Positions 1 through 8,108 of a stretch of 34,555 nt of DNA are shown piece by piece. A program made the position numbers and the translations under genes. The notes under the pieces are model-generated. The model was not told where the DNA came from and made no database searches. It was given only the letters and a program-made list of their open reading frames with translations. The stretch's first letter is position 1; each line of letters starts with the position of its first letter. The stretch is from contig CANCJE010000016.1 of NCBI GenBank assembly GCA_947378235.1, positions 1 to 34,555 of the forward strand, given 5' to 3'. This stretch comes from Caulobacteraceae bacterium. Its GTDB lineage: Bacteria; Pseudomonadota; Alphaproteobacteria; Caulobacterales; Caulobacteraceae.

Positions 1-435
1 GAGGACTGGGAAACGGTGATCAAGGTCAATCTTGAGGCCTATTTCCGGCTCAGCCGCGCCGCCCTCAAGGGCATGATGAAGCGCCGCTCTGGCCGGATCA
101 TCGGCATTACCAGTGTCGTCGGCGTGACCGGCAATCCGGGCCAGACCAACTATGCCGCCTCCAAGGCGGGGATGATCGGCTTTTCCAAGGCGCTGGCGCA
201 GGAAGTGGCCAGCCGCAATGTCACCGTCAACTGTGTCGCGCCGGGCTTTATTGCCAGTCCGATGACCGATGATCTCAATGAGGCGCAAAAGGCCGCGATC
301 CTCACCAAGATCCCCTCTGGCCGTCTGGGAGAGGGCTCTGACGTTGCTGCAGCTTGTGTTTATCTGGCCAGCGACGCAGGCGGGTATGTCACTGGACAGA
401 CCCTTCACGTCAATGGCGGGATGGCGATGGTTTGA
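1..435 (+). CDS. fabG: 3-oxoacyl-ACP reductase FabG, 3' part
   Basis: C-terminal 144 codons of a short-chain dehydrogenase; the reading frame is already open at base 1, so the N-terminal Rossmann half with the NADPH glycine motif lies outside the window. Visible features are the NNAG-distal core 'VNLEAYF', the catalytic serine in GITSVVG, the YAASK active-site Tyr/Lys motif followed by GMIGFSKALAQE, the 'VNCVAPGFI' segment, and the FabG-typical end YVTGQTLHVNGGMAMV. The enzyme reduces 3-oxoacyl-ACP to 3-hydroxyacyl-ACP with NADPH in cytosolic type II fatty acid synthesis. acpP and fabF follow on the same strand, the classical fab cluster order, which supports FabG over other SDR enzymes. Confidence 0.95.
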   Translation, partial: EDWETVIKVNLEAYFRLSRAALKGMMKRRSGRIIGITSVVGVTGNPGQTNYAASKAGMIGFSKALAQEVASRNVTVNCVAPGFIASPMTDDLNEAQKAAILTKIPSGRLGEGSDVAAACVYLASDAGGYVTGQTLHVNGGMAMV

Positions 436-617
436 TCCGAGCCACATTCTCGGTGTAGACACGCTAGTCTCGCAAAAAAGAACGTGCTAGCGAGGGCCTG
501 TGACGAACTGCCTTTGGTGGATTCGGCTCAGCAACATAGGTTTCACGACCGGGTGACCGTCTAGCGATCGTCGTTAGGGGCATTCGGACTCACCATCTAG
601 ACAAGGGATTCCAGCGT

Positions 618-857
618 ATGTCCGACATTCTCGAACGCGTCCGTAAGATCGTGATCGAGCATCTGGACGCCGATCCGGAGAAGGTCACGGAAAAGGCCAG
701 CTTCATCGACGATCTTGGTGCAGACAGCCTCGACAATGTCGAGCTCGTCATGGCTTTCGAAGAAGAGTTCGACATCGAGATTCCCGATGACGCCGCAGAA
801 CATATTCAAACTGTGGGCGACGCCGTGAAGTTCATCAGCGAGCGCCTCGCGGCCTAA
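618..857 (+). CDS. acpP: Acyl carrier protein
   Basis: A 79-residue acidic protein of normal ACP length. The phosphopantetheine attachment serine is Ser37 in the motif [10 protein letters not shown], and the helix III region '[19 protein letters not shown]' is typical. It carries growing acyl chains for FabG, FabF and the other fatty acid synthase enzymes, and also supplies acyl groups for lipid A. The ATG is preceded by AAGGGA nine bases upstream. It has its own 182-base upstream gap after fabG, and two hairpins follow the stop before fabF, so ACP may be made in excess over FabF, as is usual for this abundant protein. Confidence 0.98.
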   Translation: MSDILERVRKIVIEHLDADPEKVTEKASFIDDLGADSLDNVELVMAFEEEFDIEIPDDAAEHIQTVGDAVKFISERLAA

Positions 858-858
858 G

Positions 859-908
859 CTGTCACGATCGATGACAGGTCGCCGCGCCGGGCCATGCCGG
901 GCGCGGCG
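859..908 (+). terminator. Two tandem hairpins after acpP, possible terminator or attenuator
   Basis: The first hairpin has arms CTGTCA (859-864) and TGACAG (872-877). The second has perfect 9-bp arms CGCCGCGCC (880-888) and GGCGCGGCG (900-908), with a further GGC/GCC pairing inside the loop, followed only by TCTTG. The short T run makes full rho-independent termination doubtful. Partial termination would set a high acpP to fabF ratio. Position and pairing are seen; function is inferred. Confidence 0.5.
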
Positions 909-998
909 TCTTGACTCATAGTCCCCTCCTGGATGGCCTTTAGGCGGCGGAGGCGGACTGACCCCAAGATTGCCGGGGCGTTCTAAAGGATCAAAGCC

Positions 999-2282
999 AT
1001 GCGTCGTGTCGTTATCACCGGTCTTGGGCTGGTTACGCCATTGGGTACAGGGGTTGATAACACCTGGTCAGCCCTGCTGGCAGGACGCTCTGGTGCGGGC
1101 CGAATTTCAGCCTTTGATCCCTCGGACTATGGCTGTCAGATCGCCTGCGAAGTGCCCCGGGTCGATGGGCGCGGCGGCGGCGGTGTGGATATTGTCGGAT
1201 CGTTCGATCCCAACCTGACCATGTCTTTGCGCGATCAGCGCCGGGTCGATGATTTCATTCTCTATGCCATGGCGGCGGCCGATGAGGCCGTCATTGACTC
1301 CGGCTGGCATCCCCAGACCGAGGAAGACAAGTGCCGGACCGGTGTGATCATTGGCTCGGGCATTGGTGGCCTCAATTCGATTGCCGAGACCGCGCTTGAA
1401 CTCGAGGCCAAGGGCCCGCGCAAGATTAGCCCGTTCTTTATCCCTTCGGCCCTGATCAATCTGGCCTCCGGACAGGTCTCGATCCGCTACGGCCTTAAGG
1501 GTCCAAACCATTCGGTGGTCACGGCCTGCGCCACGGGCGCTCATGCGATTGGCGATGCGATGCGCCTGATCCAGTGGGGCGATGCGGACGTGATGTTTGC
1601 GGGCGGTGCTGAGGCGGCGGTTTGCAAGCTTGGCGTCGCGGGCTTTGTTGCAGCGCGCGCCATGAGCACCAACTTCAATGATCGGCCCCAGATGGCCTCC
1701 AGACCCTATGACAAGGACCGCGACGGCTTTGTCATGGGCGAAGGCGCGGGCATTCTGGTGCTGGAAGAGTACGAGCACGCCATGGCGCGTGGCGCGAAGA
1801 TCTATGCCGAGGTGGTGGGCTATGGCCTCTCGGGCGATGCCTACCACATCACCGCGCCCGCCAGTGATGGCGACGGCGGTTTCAGGGCCATGAACCTGTC
1901 TCTGGCCCGCGCGGGCATTGATCCCTCACAGATCGACTATATCAACGCTCACGGCACCTCGACGCCCCTAGGCGACGAGATCGAACTGGGCGCGGTGGAG
2001 CGGATGCTGGGGGCGTCAGCCTCAAAGACTACCATGTCCTCGACCAAGTCCTCGATTGGTCACCTGCTGGGCGCCGCGGGCGCTGTGGAGGCGGCCTTTA
2101 CGGCTCTGGCCATTCGCGATCAGATCGCGCCGCCGACGATCAATCTGGACAATCCATCGGTTGAGACCGCCATTGATCTGGTGCCGCACAAGGCCAAGAA
2201 GATGGAAATCAATGTTGCCCTGTCCAACAGCTTTGGCTTTGGCGGCACCAATGCCTCGCTCGTGTTCAAGCGGGTCCCATGA
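999..2282 (+). CDS. fabF: Beta-ketoacyl-ACP synthase II (KAS II)
   Basis: A 427-residue condensing enzyme that extends acyl-ACP with malonyl-ACP in the cytosol. The Cys-His-His catalytic set is visible: Cys177 in VVTACATGAHA, His318 in INAHGTSTPLGD and His355 in SSIGHLLGAAG, and the C-terminal NSFGFGGTNASLVF loop is present. It begins MRRVVITGLGLVTPLGTG as FabF proteins do, with AAAGGA eight bases before the ATG. It is slightly longer than the E. coli enzyme (413 aa) because of a glycine-rich insertion around residues 55-75 (GRGGGGVDIVG). The stop overlaps the mltG start by four bases (ATGA), so the two are translationally coupled. Confidence 0.97.
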   Translation: MRRVVITGLGLVTPLGTGVDNTWSALLAGRSGAGRISAFDPSDYGCQIACEVPRVDGRGGGGVDIVGSFDPNLTMSLRDQRRVDDFILYAMAAADEAVIDSGWHPQTEEDKCRTGVIIGSGIGGLNSIAETALELEAKGPRKISPFFIPSALINLASGQVSIRYGLKGPNHSVVTACATGAHAIGDAMRLIQWGDADVMFAGGAEAAVCKLGVAGFVAARAMSTNFNDRPQMASRPYDKDRDGFVMGEGAGILVLEEYEHAMARGAKIYAEVVGYGLSGDAYHITAPASDGDGGFRAMNLSLARAGIDPSQIDYINAHGTSTPLGDEIELGAVERMLGASASKTTMSSTKSSIGHLLGAAGAVEAAFTALAIRDQIAPPTINLDNPSVETAIDLVPHKAKKMEINVALSNSFGFGGTNASLVFKRVP

Positions 2283-3337
2283 CCTCGGCTGGCGAGCCAT
2301 CGCCTCCTAAAACCCCGAGCGTGACGCCGCAAAAGCGTCCGCTGCTGATCATTGCTGTCAGTACGGCGGCAACGCTTGCGCTGCTGATGAGCTTGGCCCT
2401 GATCTGGGGTCTTGGGACCTACAGCTTGCCCGGACCGGCATCGGCCGATGGCGCTGACCGGATCGTTGAGCTGGCTGAGGGTGCAAACCTGTCTGAGATT
2501 TCAGCGGTTTTGGTCCAAGAGAGGGTGATCTCCTCGGCTCCGGTCTTTGTTCTGGCCGCTAAGGTCACCGGATCGGCCCGTCGGTTGAAGGCGGGCGAAT
2601 ATAGCTTCCCCTCCAAGACCTCGATGTCGGTGGTGATGGACATGATCCGCAAGGGCAAGAGGCTGCGTCATCAGGTGACGATCCCCGAAGGCCTGCCCTC
2701 CGACATGGTCGTCGATGCCCTGATGAAAAGCGACGTTCTAACCGGCACGGTTTCGCCGCCGCCTGAAGGCTCGGTCATGCCCCAGACCTATGAGGTCAAG
2801 CGCGGCGAGACCCGTGCTGCCGTCCTAGATCGTATGATGAAGGCCCAGACCGATCTGGTCGCTGAACTCTGGCCCCAGAGGCGCAGCGGCTTGCCCTTCT
2901 CCACGCCTGAGCAGGCCGTGACCTTGGCCTCCATCGTCGAGAAGGAAACCGCCAAGGCCGATGAGCGTCCGCGCATCGCGGCCCTGTTCATCAACCGGTT
3001 GCAGCAGGGCATGAGGCTCGAATCCGATCCGACCATCATCTATGGCATCACCCGAGGCAGGCCGCTGGGCCGGGGCTTGCGCGCCTCAGAGGTCGATGGC
3101 CATACGCCCTACAATACCTATGTCATTTTCGGCCTGCCGCCGACGCCGATCGCCAATCCCGGCCGCGCGGCGCTGGAGGCGGTCCTGACAGCGCCGCCCT
3201 CGAGCGAGCTCTTCTTTGTGGCCGATGGGACAGGCGGGCATGTCTTTGCGACCAGCTATACTGACCATCGCCGCAATGTTGCCCAGTGGCGCCGGATCGA
3301 GCGTCAGCAGGCTGCTGCGCCCGCCGGGGGACGCTAG
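2279..3337 (+). CDS. mltG: Endolytic murein transglycosylase MltG (YceG-like)
   Basis: 352 residues. A cytoplasmic tail of about 20 residues is followed by one transmembrane segment (about 21-45) that anchors the protein in the inner membrane, a LysM-like region, then the YceG catalytic domain. The catalytic glutamate is probably Glu221 in ASIVEKETAKADE, matching the E. coli ASIVEKET motif; other family landmarks are FINRLQQGMRLESDPT, IIYG and 'YNTY...GLPPTPIANPG'. It cuts nascent glycan strands and so helps set their length. The start overlaps the fabF stop by four bases, and yicC begins one base after its stop. The fabF-mltG or pabC-mltG neighbourhood is widely conserved. Confidence 0.95.
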   Translation: MTSAGEPSPPKTPSVTPQKRPLLIIAVSTAATLALLMSLALIWGLGTYSLPGPASADGADRIVELAEGANLSEISAVLVQERVISSAPVFVLAAKVTGSARRLKAGEYSFPSKTSMSVVMDMIRKGKRLRHQVTIPEGLPSDMVVDALMKSDVLTGTVSPPPEGSVMPQTYEVKRGETRAAVLDRMMKAQTDLVAELWPQRRSGLPFSTPEQAVTLASIVEKETAKADERPRIAALFINRLQQGMRLESDPTIIYGITRGRPLGRGLRASEVDGHTPYNTYVIFGLPPTPIANPGRAALEAVLTAPPSSELFFVADGTGGHVFATSYTDHRRNVAQWRRIERQQAAAPAGGR

Positions 3338-3338
3338 G

Positions 3339-4223
3339 ATGGCCCTGTCAGGCATGACTGGCTTTGCCCGGGTTGAAGGCTCTGCAGGCGCTTGGACCTG
3401 GGCGGTCGAGGCGCGCTCGGTCAATGGCCGCAATCTCGAATCCCGCTTTCGAGGGCCTCCGGGATTTGACAGCTTGGAGCGTGTGGCGCGCGATGGCGCT
3501 CAGGGCCTGTTCCAGCGCGGCCAGATCACCATCGGTCTTCAGGCCAAGCGGGCGGAGTCGGTCGGACAGGTGCGGGTCAATCTGGACCAGATCGAACGTT
3601 ACCTGGGCCTCATAGCCCCCTTGATCGCAGCGGGCCGTGCTCAGCCCCCCAGCGCCGATGGCCTGCTGGCTCTGCGCGGTGTGCTGGAAGTGACTGAAGA
3701 GGTCGAAGAGGCCGACGTTAAGGCTGCCGTTGAGCAGGCCATGGCGGCATCGATCACTGAGGCGCTGACGGCGCTGCAGGCCTCACGGCTGGACGAGGGC
3801 GCGGCCCTAGCCCCGGTCTTGGGCGGGCTGGTCGACCGTATCGAAAGGCTGGTAGCGACCGCTGAGGAACAGGCCGCCGGTCAGCCTGCCGTCATCAAGG
3901 ATCGCTTCACCAAGCGCATGACCGAGCTGGCGGGCGATGGCGCAGGGGTGGCCGAACGGATTGTCACCGAGGCGGCGGCCATGGCCGTCAAGGCCGACGT
4001 CCGCGAAGAACTAGATCGTCTGGTCAGCCATATTCAAGCCGCTCGCACCTTGCTCTCGAGCGAGACGGCGTCAGGTCGACGGCTCGACTTTTTGATGCAG
4101 GAATTTATGCGCGAGGCCAACACGCTCTGTTCCAAGTCTGCCTTGACCGGCCTTACCGCCACAGGCCTTGATCTTAAGGCCACCATCGAACAGCTCCGCG
4201 AACAGGTCCAGAATGTCGAGTAA
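3339..4223 (+). CDS. YicC family protein (endoribonuclease/stress-induced)
   Basis: 294 residues from the ATG at 3339, chosen because the family starts with MTGFAR-type sequence (here MALSGMTGFARVEG) and because GGGGGA lies just upstream; the frame is open further upstream but that part has no family similarity. The N-terminal YicC domain (about 1-155) and the C-terminal DUF1732 domain with RRLDFLMQEFMREANTLCSK are both clear. Members of this family in E. coli and B. subtilis act as RNA endonucleases; the exact target here is unknown. It sits between mltG (1-base gap) and gmk (11-base overlap), the common yicC-gmk pairing. Confidence 0.93.
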   Translation: MALSGMTGFARVEGSAGAWTWAVEARSVNGRNLESRFRGPPGFDSLERVARDGAQGLFQRGQITIGLQAKRAESVGQVRVNLDQIERYLGLIAPLIAAGRAQPPSADGLLALRGVLEVTEEVEEADVKAAVEQAMAASITEALTALQASRLDEGAALAPVLGGLVDRIERLVATAEEQAAGQPAVIKDRFTKRMTELAGDGAGVAERIVTEAAAMAVKADVREELDRLVSHIQAARTLLSSETASGRRLDFLMQEFMREANTLCSKSALTGLTATGLDLKATIEQLREQVQNVE

Positions 4224-4872
4224 TTCCCACCTCCATGCCGAATTTGGCGTTCGCAGAGGCCTGATGCTGGTCATTTCCAGCCCATCGGGCGCAGGCAAGA
4301 CCTCGCTCTCGCGGCGTCTGGTCGCTGATCATGCTGACCTTGAGCTATCGGTGTCCTGCACCACCCGTGGCCCGCGCCCCGGCGAAAAGGATGGCCGCGA
4401 ATATCATTTCGTCGATCGCGCCGCCTTTGATCGGGATGTCGAGCAGAACCGCTTTTTGGAATGGGCCGAGGTTCACGAACATCGCTATGGCAGCCCCGCG
4501 GCCCCTGTGATGCAGGCCCTGTCAGAGGGGCGCGATGTGCTGTTCGATATTGACTGGCAAGGTGCCCGTCAGATCGCTGCCAGTGCTGCTAGCGATGTGG
4601 TGCGGGTCTTTATCCTGCCGCCGACCATGGCTGACCTCAAGCGCCGCCTCAATGCGAGGGCTCAGGACGCAGCCGATGTGATCGAGCGGCGGCTTGGCCG
4701 GTCCAAGGGTGAGATCGAGAAATGGACCGACTATGACTATGTCATCGTCAATGAGGACTTCGATCTGGCCTATGCCGAACTGGCGCACATCTATCACGCC
4801 GAGCGGTTAAAGGCGGCGCGCAATCCGTGGCTGGTTCCCTTTGTGAACAGCCTGATGGACGAGCCGATCTAG
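4213..4872 (+). CDS. gmk: Guanylate kinase
   Basis: 219 residues from the ATG at 4213, which lies inside the last codons of yicC. An in-frame upstream start at 4168 would add 15 residues with no family likeness. P-loop SSPSGAGKT is at residues 22-30; the GMP-binding part contains SCTTRGPRPGEKDGREYHF, then FLEWAEVHEHRYGS and the lid region RLNARAQDAADVIERRL. It converts GMP to GDP with ATP in nucleotide metabolism. It ends the forward operon; the opposing rsmA gene ends only eight bases away, with a hairpin spanning both stops. Confidence 0.97.
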   Translation: MSSNSHLHAEFGVRRGLMLVISSPSGAGKTSLSRRLVADHADLELSVSCTTRGPRPGEKDGREYHFVDRAAFDRDVEQNRFLEWAEVHEHRYGSPAAPVMQALSEGRDVLFDIDWQGARQIAASAASDVVRVFILPPTMADLKRRLNARAQDAADVIERRLGRSKGEIEKWTDYDYVIVNEDFDLAYAELAHIYHAERLKAARNPWLVPFVNSLMDEPI

Positions 4873-4887
4873 GCGGCGGCCTAGGTC
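4866..4887. terminator. Hairpin between the convergent gmk and rsmA stops
   Basis: GATCTAGGC (4866-4874) pairs with GCCTAGGTC (4879-4887) around a GGCG loop, with one G-T pair. The stem contains the gmk stop codon TAG and the rsmA stop on the other strand. There is no T tract on either side, so it may act as a bidirectional barrier or a 3' end stabiliser rather than a classic terminator. Confidence 0.45.
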
Positions 4888-5726
4888 GCTGATTGCGCCA
4901 AGACGATCTTGGCCAGGGCTAAGAACCCGTCCACATCCACGGTCTCGGCCCGCGCGTCTGGATCAATGCCAGCGGCGAGGCAGAGTTCTGTTCCGCCAAG
5001 GGTCTTAAGGCTGGAGCGCAGCATCTTGCGCCTTTGGCCAAAGGCCGCCTGTGTGGTCCGCTCGAGTGCCTTGAGCATGGCGGCGTCTGGCCGGTCTGTC
5101 AGGGGGGTCAGATTGACGACAGCGGACGTCACCTTAGGCGGCGGCGTAAAGGCGCGAGCAGGCAGGTCCATGACGGTGCGGGCCTTGGCGGTGGCCTGAA
5201 CCACGACGGCGAGGCGGCCATAGGCATCATCGCCAACCTGAGCGGTGATCCGGTCTGCCACTTCCTTTTGGAACATCAAGGTCATGGACCGAGGCTGCCA
5301 CGGCCCGGTCAGCCATTTCAGCAACAGGGCCGTGCCGACATTATAGGGCAGGTTGGCCACGACCGAGGCTTGGGTGTCTGGTGCGTGCTCGGCGATCAGG
5401 TCGGCTTCCTTGACGCGTAAGGCATCGTTCTGGACCAGATGAAGCTGGCCGGGAGCCGCGTCGCCGAGACCGTTCAGCAGCGGAAAAAACCGAGGGTCCA
5501 TCTCAACGGCGATGACCTTGGCACCGGCTTCGAGCAGGGCGCGGGTCAGTCCCCCGGGGCCGGGGCCAACCTCGATCACGGTCTGGCCTTCGACCACCTC
5601 GGCCAAGCGGGCGATCTTGCGGGTGATGTTGAGATCGAGCAGGAAGTGCTGGCCAAAGCTCTTCTTGGCCAACAGGCCGTACTCTTCCAGCGCCTCACGG
5701 ATAGGGGGAAGGTCCTTAAGGCTCAT
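4881..5726 (-). CDS. rsmA: 16S rRNA (A1518/A1519) dimethyltransferase
   Basis: 281 residues, also called KsgA. The N-terminal segment KKSFGQHFLLDLN, the SAM-binding motif EVGPGPGGLTRALLEAGA (about 52-69), the acidic end of strand 2 in AVEMDP, and the catalytic NLPYNVGT motif (125-132) are all present, as is FGQRRKMLRSSLK near the C-terminus. It dimethylates two adjacent adenines near the 3' end of 16S rRNA during late 30S assembly. The start overlaps the pdxA stop by four bases (ATGA). The surA-pdxA-rsmA order is shared with E. coli, where the block also follows lptD. Confidence 0.97.
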   Translation of the reverse strand: MSLKDLPPIREALEEYGLLAKKSFGQHFLLDLNITRKIARLAEVVEGQTVIEVGPGPGGLTRALLEAGAKVIAVEMDPRFFPLLNGLGDAAPGQLHLVQNDALRVKEADLIAEHAPDTQASVVANLPYNVGTALLLKWLTGPWQPRSMTLMFQKEVADRITAQVGDDAYGRLAVVVQATAKARTVMDLPARAFTPPPKVTSAVVNLTPLTDRPDAAMLKALERTTQAAFGQRRKMLRSSLKTLGGTELCLAAGIDPDARAETVDVDGFLALAKIVLAQSAT

Positions 5727-6730
5727 GGGCGGACCTGCGCTGCGCGGCTATTGGCGATCTGGTCGGCCATGCGGATGGCGGCGATCAGGCTGTCGGCCCG
5801 CGCGATACCCTGTCCAGCAATATCAAAGCCCGTGCCGTGATCGGGCGAGGTTCGCACAATCGGCAGGCCCAGACTGACATTCACGCCGCCCCAGAAATCG
5901 AGCATCTTGACCGGAATGAGGGCCTGATCGTGATAGAGGCAAATGACCACGTCATAGGTCTTACGGGCCTCGTCATGAAATAGGGTATCGGCGGGTTTGG
6001 GGCCCACGCAATCTATGCCCATGGCTCTAAGCGCGGCTACAGCCGGAGACAAGAGGCGGATCTCTTCATCGCCGATGGTGCCGCCTTCACCCGCATGGGG
6101 ATTGAGCCCCGCCAGAACCAGTCTGGGCTTGGCGATCCCATAGTCGCGCCTCATGGCCTGCGCGGTCACTGTCGCCGTATGGATGATCGCCTCTTGGGTC
6201 AGGGCGCTCGCGACCTTGGCTATGGGAACGTGGATCGTGACCAGCACGGCGCGCAGATCGCCTGAGGTCAGCATCATGACCGGTCCACGCGCGCCGTCCA
6301 ATGGCACATCGGCGGTCAGGGCAGCGAGAAATTCGGTGTGTCCGGGGAACTTGAAGCCCGCCTCATAGAGCGGAGCCTTTGAGATCGGGGCGGTCACTAC
6401 GCCGCGTACCTCACCCTTCACGGCGAGATCCACAGCCATCTCGATCCATTGGATGATCGATGGCGCATGGGCCTTGTCGGTGACGCCTGGCTGAACCGCT
6501 TGGTCCAAAGGCTGGTCGAGGACAGGAAGGGCGCTTGAGAAGGTCGCGGGCGCTTGCGCAGACCCGCTAACGCGCTGCACGGGAACGCCTTGAGCGGCCA
6601 AGAGGTCAGCGTCCCCGATGACCATAAAGGCCGGGCCACTGTGACAAAGCGCGGTCCAAGCCTTGGCGATGATTTCTGGCCCAATGCCAGCGGGATCACC
6701 GAGGCTGAGCGCGAGCACGCCTTGCGTCAC
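5723..6730 (-). CDS. pdxA: 4-hydroxythreonine-4-phosphate dehydrogenase
   Basis: 335 residues when started at the GTG at 6730, seven bases after the surA stop; this places the family's N-terminal GDPAGIGPEI motif at residues 11-20, as in known PdxA proteins. A longer start at 6793 would overlap surA by 56 bases and is less likely. The divalent-metal histidines are in FPGHTEFLA, LNPHAGEGG and YHDQALIPVKM. It oxidises 4-phosphohydroxy-threonine in the DXP-dependent pyridoxal phosphate pathway, in the cytosol. Length agrees with the usual 330 or so residues. Confidence 0.95.
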   Translation of the reverse strand: MTQGVLALSLGDPAGIGPEIIAKAWTALCHSGPAFMVIGDADLLAAQGVPVQRVSGSAQAPATFSSALPVLDQPLDQAVQPGVTDKAHAPSIIQWIEMAVDLAVKGEVRGVVTAPISKAPLYEAGFKFPGHTEFLAALTADVPLDGARGPVMMLTSGDLRAVLVTIHVPIAKVASALTQEAIIHTATVTAQAMRRDYGIAKPRLVLAGLNPHAGEGGTIGDEEIRLLSPAVAALRAMGIDCVGPKPADTLFHDEARKTYDVVICLYHDQALIPVKMLDFWGGVNVSLGLPIVRTSPDHGTGFDIAGQGIARADSLIAAIRMADQIANSRAAQVRP

Positions 6731-6737
6731 CGACCGA

Positions 6738-8069
6738 TCACCGGGTTTCGATCGTCGCCGAGTTGCGCAGATCGCGCAGATAGCGCTTGGCAATCATTGC
6801 GAGTTGCTGGCCGACCAGACGGTTTTCCATATCTTCCTTGGTCGGAACCCGCCCACCGTCCTGGCGCTTGGCGCAGACGGCGATGAGGTGCAGGCCCACC
6901 TGCGTGCGGATCGGATCGCTGACCTGCCCAACATTGAGCTTTTCAGCAGCGTCGCGGAAGGCTGGGGCAAGGTCTTTGATTTCTGACTCGCCCAGATCGC
7001 CCGCGATCACGCCTGAAACGGTCGCGGCGGCGGCTTCCATATTAGAACAGTCTTTAATCAAGGGCTTGAGGGCCGAAAGCTTAGCCTGCGCGGCAGCGAC
7101 ATCGGCTTCAGTAGCGGTCGCGGTCAGGCGGATGGCGGCTTGCTTGAGGTCCACCAAGGTGGCGCTGGCACCGGCCCGCTTTTCGCGCAGGGCCAAGATA
7201 TAGACGCCGTCGGTCACAGGGATCGGTTGAGACAACTGCCCTGGGCGCAGCTGTTCCAAGGCCTGCAGCAGCGCGGGCTGCAATTCTTCACCGGTCACCC
7301 AGCCCGTATCGCCGCCGGTTGCCGAGGTCGCAGCCGCAGAGAACTGCCGGGCCACACTGGCGAAGGGCGCGCCCTGTTGAAGCTGGCCCACCAATTGGTT
7401 GGCCCCGCGCATGGCATTTTCCGCGCCCCCGACCCGAGTAGCTTCGATGAAGATTTCGCTGACCAAATATTGAGGCTTGGCGGCTGCAGCGTTCTGTCGG
7501 GCCAAGGCGGCCTCGATCTGATCGTCACCAATCCGAAGGCGCGATCCATAGCGGCCATTGATCCAGCGCTGCCAGCTAATTTCAGCTCGGATTTGCGCGC
7601 GCAAGGTTTCGGGATTGACCCCGGAGGCGGCGAGGGAACTGACCAATTGCTGAGCCGTGGCGCGATTTTCCTGCGCCATGCGACCGATCTGGCGGTCAAT
7701 GTCCTCGTCCTTTGCGATGATACTGAACTTCTGTTCCTTTTCGACGCGGCGCAGTTCCTGCATCTCAAGGGCCTCGTCGACCAGAGACCGCAAAGACTCC
7801 CGTTCGATCTGCCCGAGACTATCGGCCGTTGGCTGCATGCCTGACGTCACGATCAACAACAACATGCGCTGGCGTAGATCATAGGTCGAAATAATGTTGT
7901 CATTGACGATGGCGGCAACGCCTTCGCTCAGATAGTTGACCGCGGCAGCAGGTGCTGTCGCCGCGCTAGCGGCCTGAGCCGTAGCAGAGGTCGGGATTGC
8001 CGCTTGGGCAAGCATAGAGACGGACGCAATAGCCGTCGCCAGATGTTTAACAGTCAACGCGCGCATCAT
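6738..8069 (-). CDS. surA: Periplasmic chaperone / peptidyl-prolyl isomerase SurA
   Basis: 443 residues from the ATG at 8069, chosen because AGAGGAA lies 11 bases before it; an in-frame ATG at 8090 would add seven residues. A signal peptide (RALTVKHLATAIASVSMLAQ, then an Ala-rich stretch ending in ATAQA) is followed by a SurA N-domain beginning VNYLSEGVAAIVNDNIIS. Two parvulin-like domains follow: one around YLVSEIFIEATRV to VYILALREKR with GGDTGWV, and a more degenerate one ending VGLHLIAVCAKRQDG. It escorts unfolded outer-membrane proteins, including LptD, across the periplasm. It lies 39 bases after lptD and directly upstream of pdxA. Confidence 0.94.
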   Translation of the reverse strand: MMRALTVKHLATAIASVSMLAQAAIPTSATAQAASAATAPAAAVNYLSEGVAAIVNDNIISTYDLRQRMLLLIVTSGMQPTADSLGQIERESLRSLVDEALEMQELRRVEKEQKFSIIAKDEDIDRQIGRMAQENRATAQQLVSSLAASGVNPETLRAQIRAEISWQRWINGRYGSRLRIGDDQIEAALARQNAAAAKPQYLVSEIFIEATRVGGAENAMRGANQLVGQLQQGAPFASVARQFSAAATSATGGDTGWVTGEELQPALLQALEQLRPGQLSQPIPVTDGVYILALREKRAGASATLVDLKQAAIRLTATATEADVAAAQAKLSALKPLIKDCSNMEAAAATVSGVIAGDLGESEIKDLAPAFRDAAEKLNVGQVSDPIRTQVGLHLIAVCAKRQDGGRVPTKEDMENRLVGQQLAMIAKRYLRDLRNSATIETR

Positions 8070-8108
8070 CGTGGATGTCGTTCCTCTCATGCGCCCGCCA
8101 GAGTCGCT

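Noticed and set aside
462-492. CGCTAG / CTAGCG dyad after fabG as a terminator
   Set aside because: The arms are only six pairs with a 19-base loop and no T tract after them; too weak to call.
1107-1847. Long minus-strand frame (246 codons) inside fabF
   Set aside because: It lies opposite a confident fabF, is rich in His/Arg/Ala as expected of high-GC antisense frames, and shows no domain.
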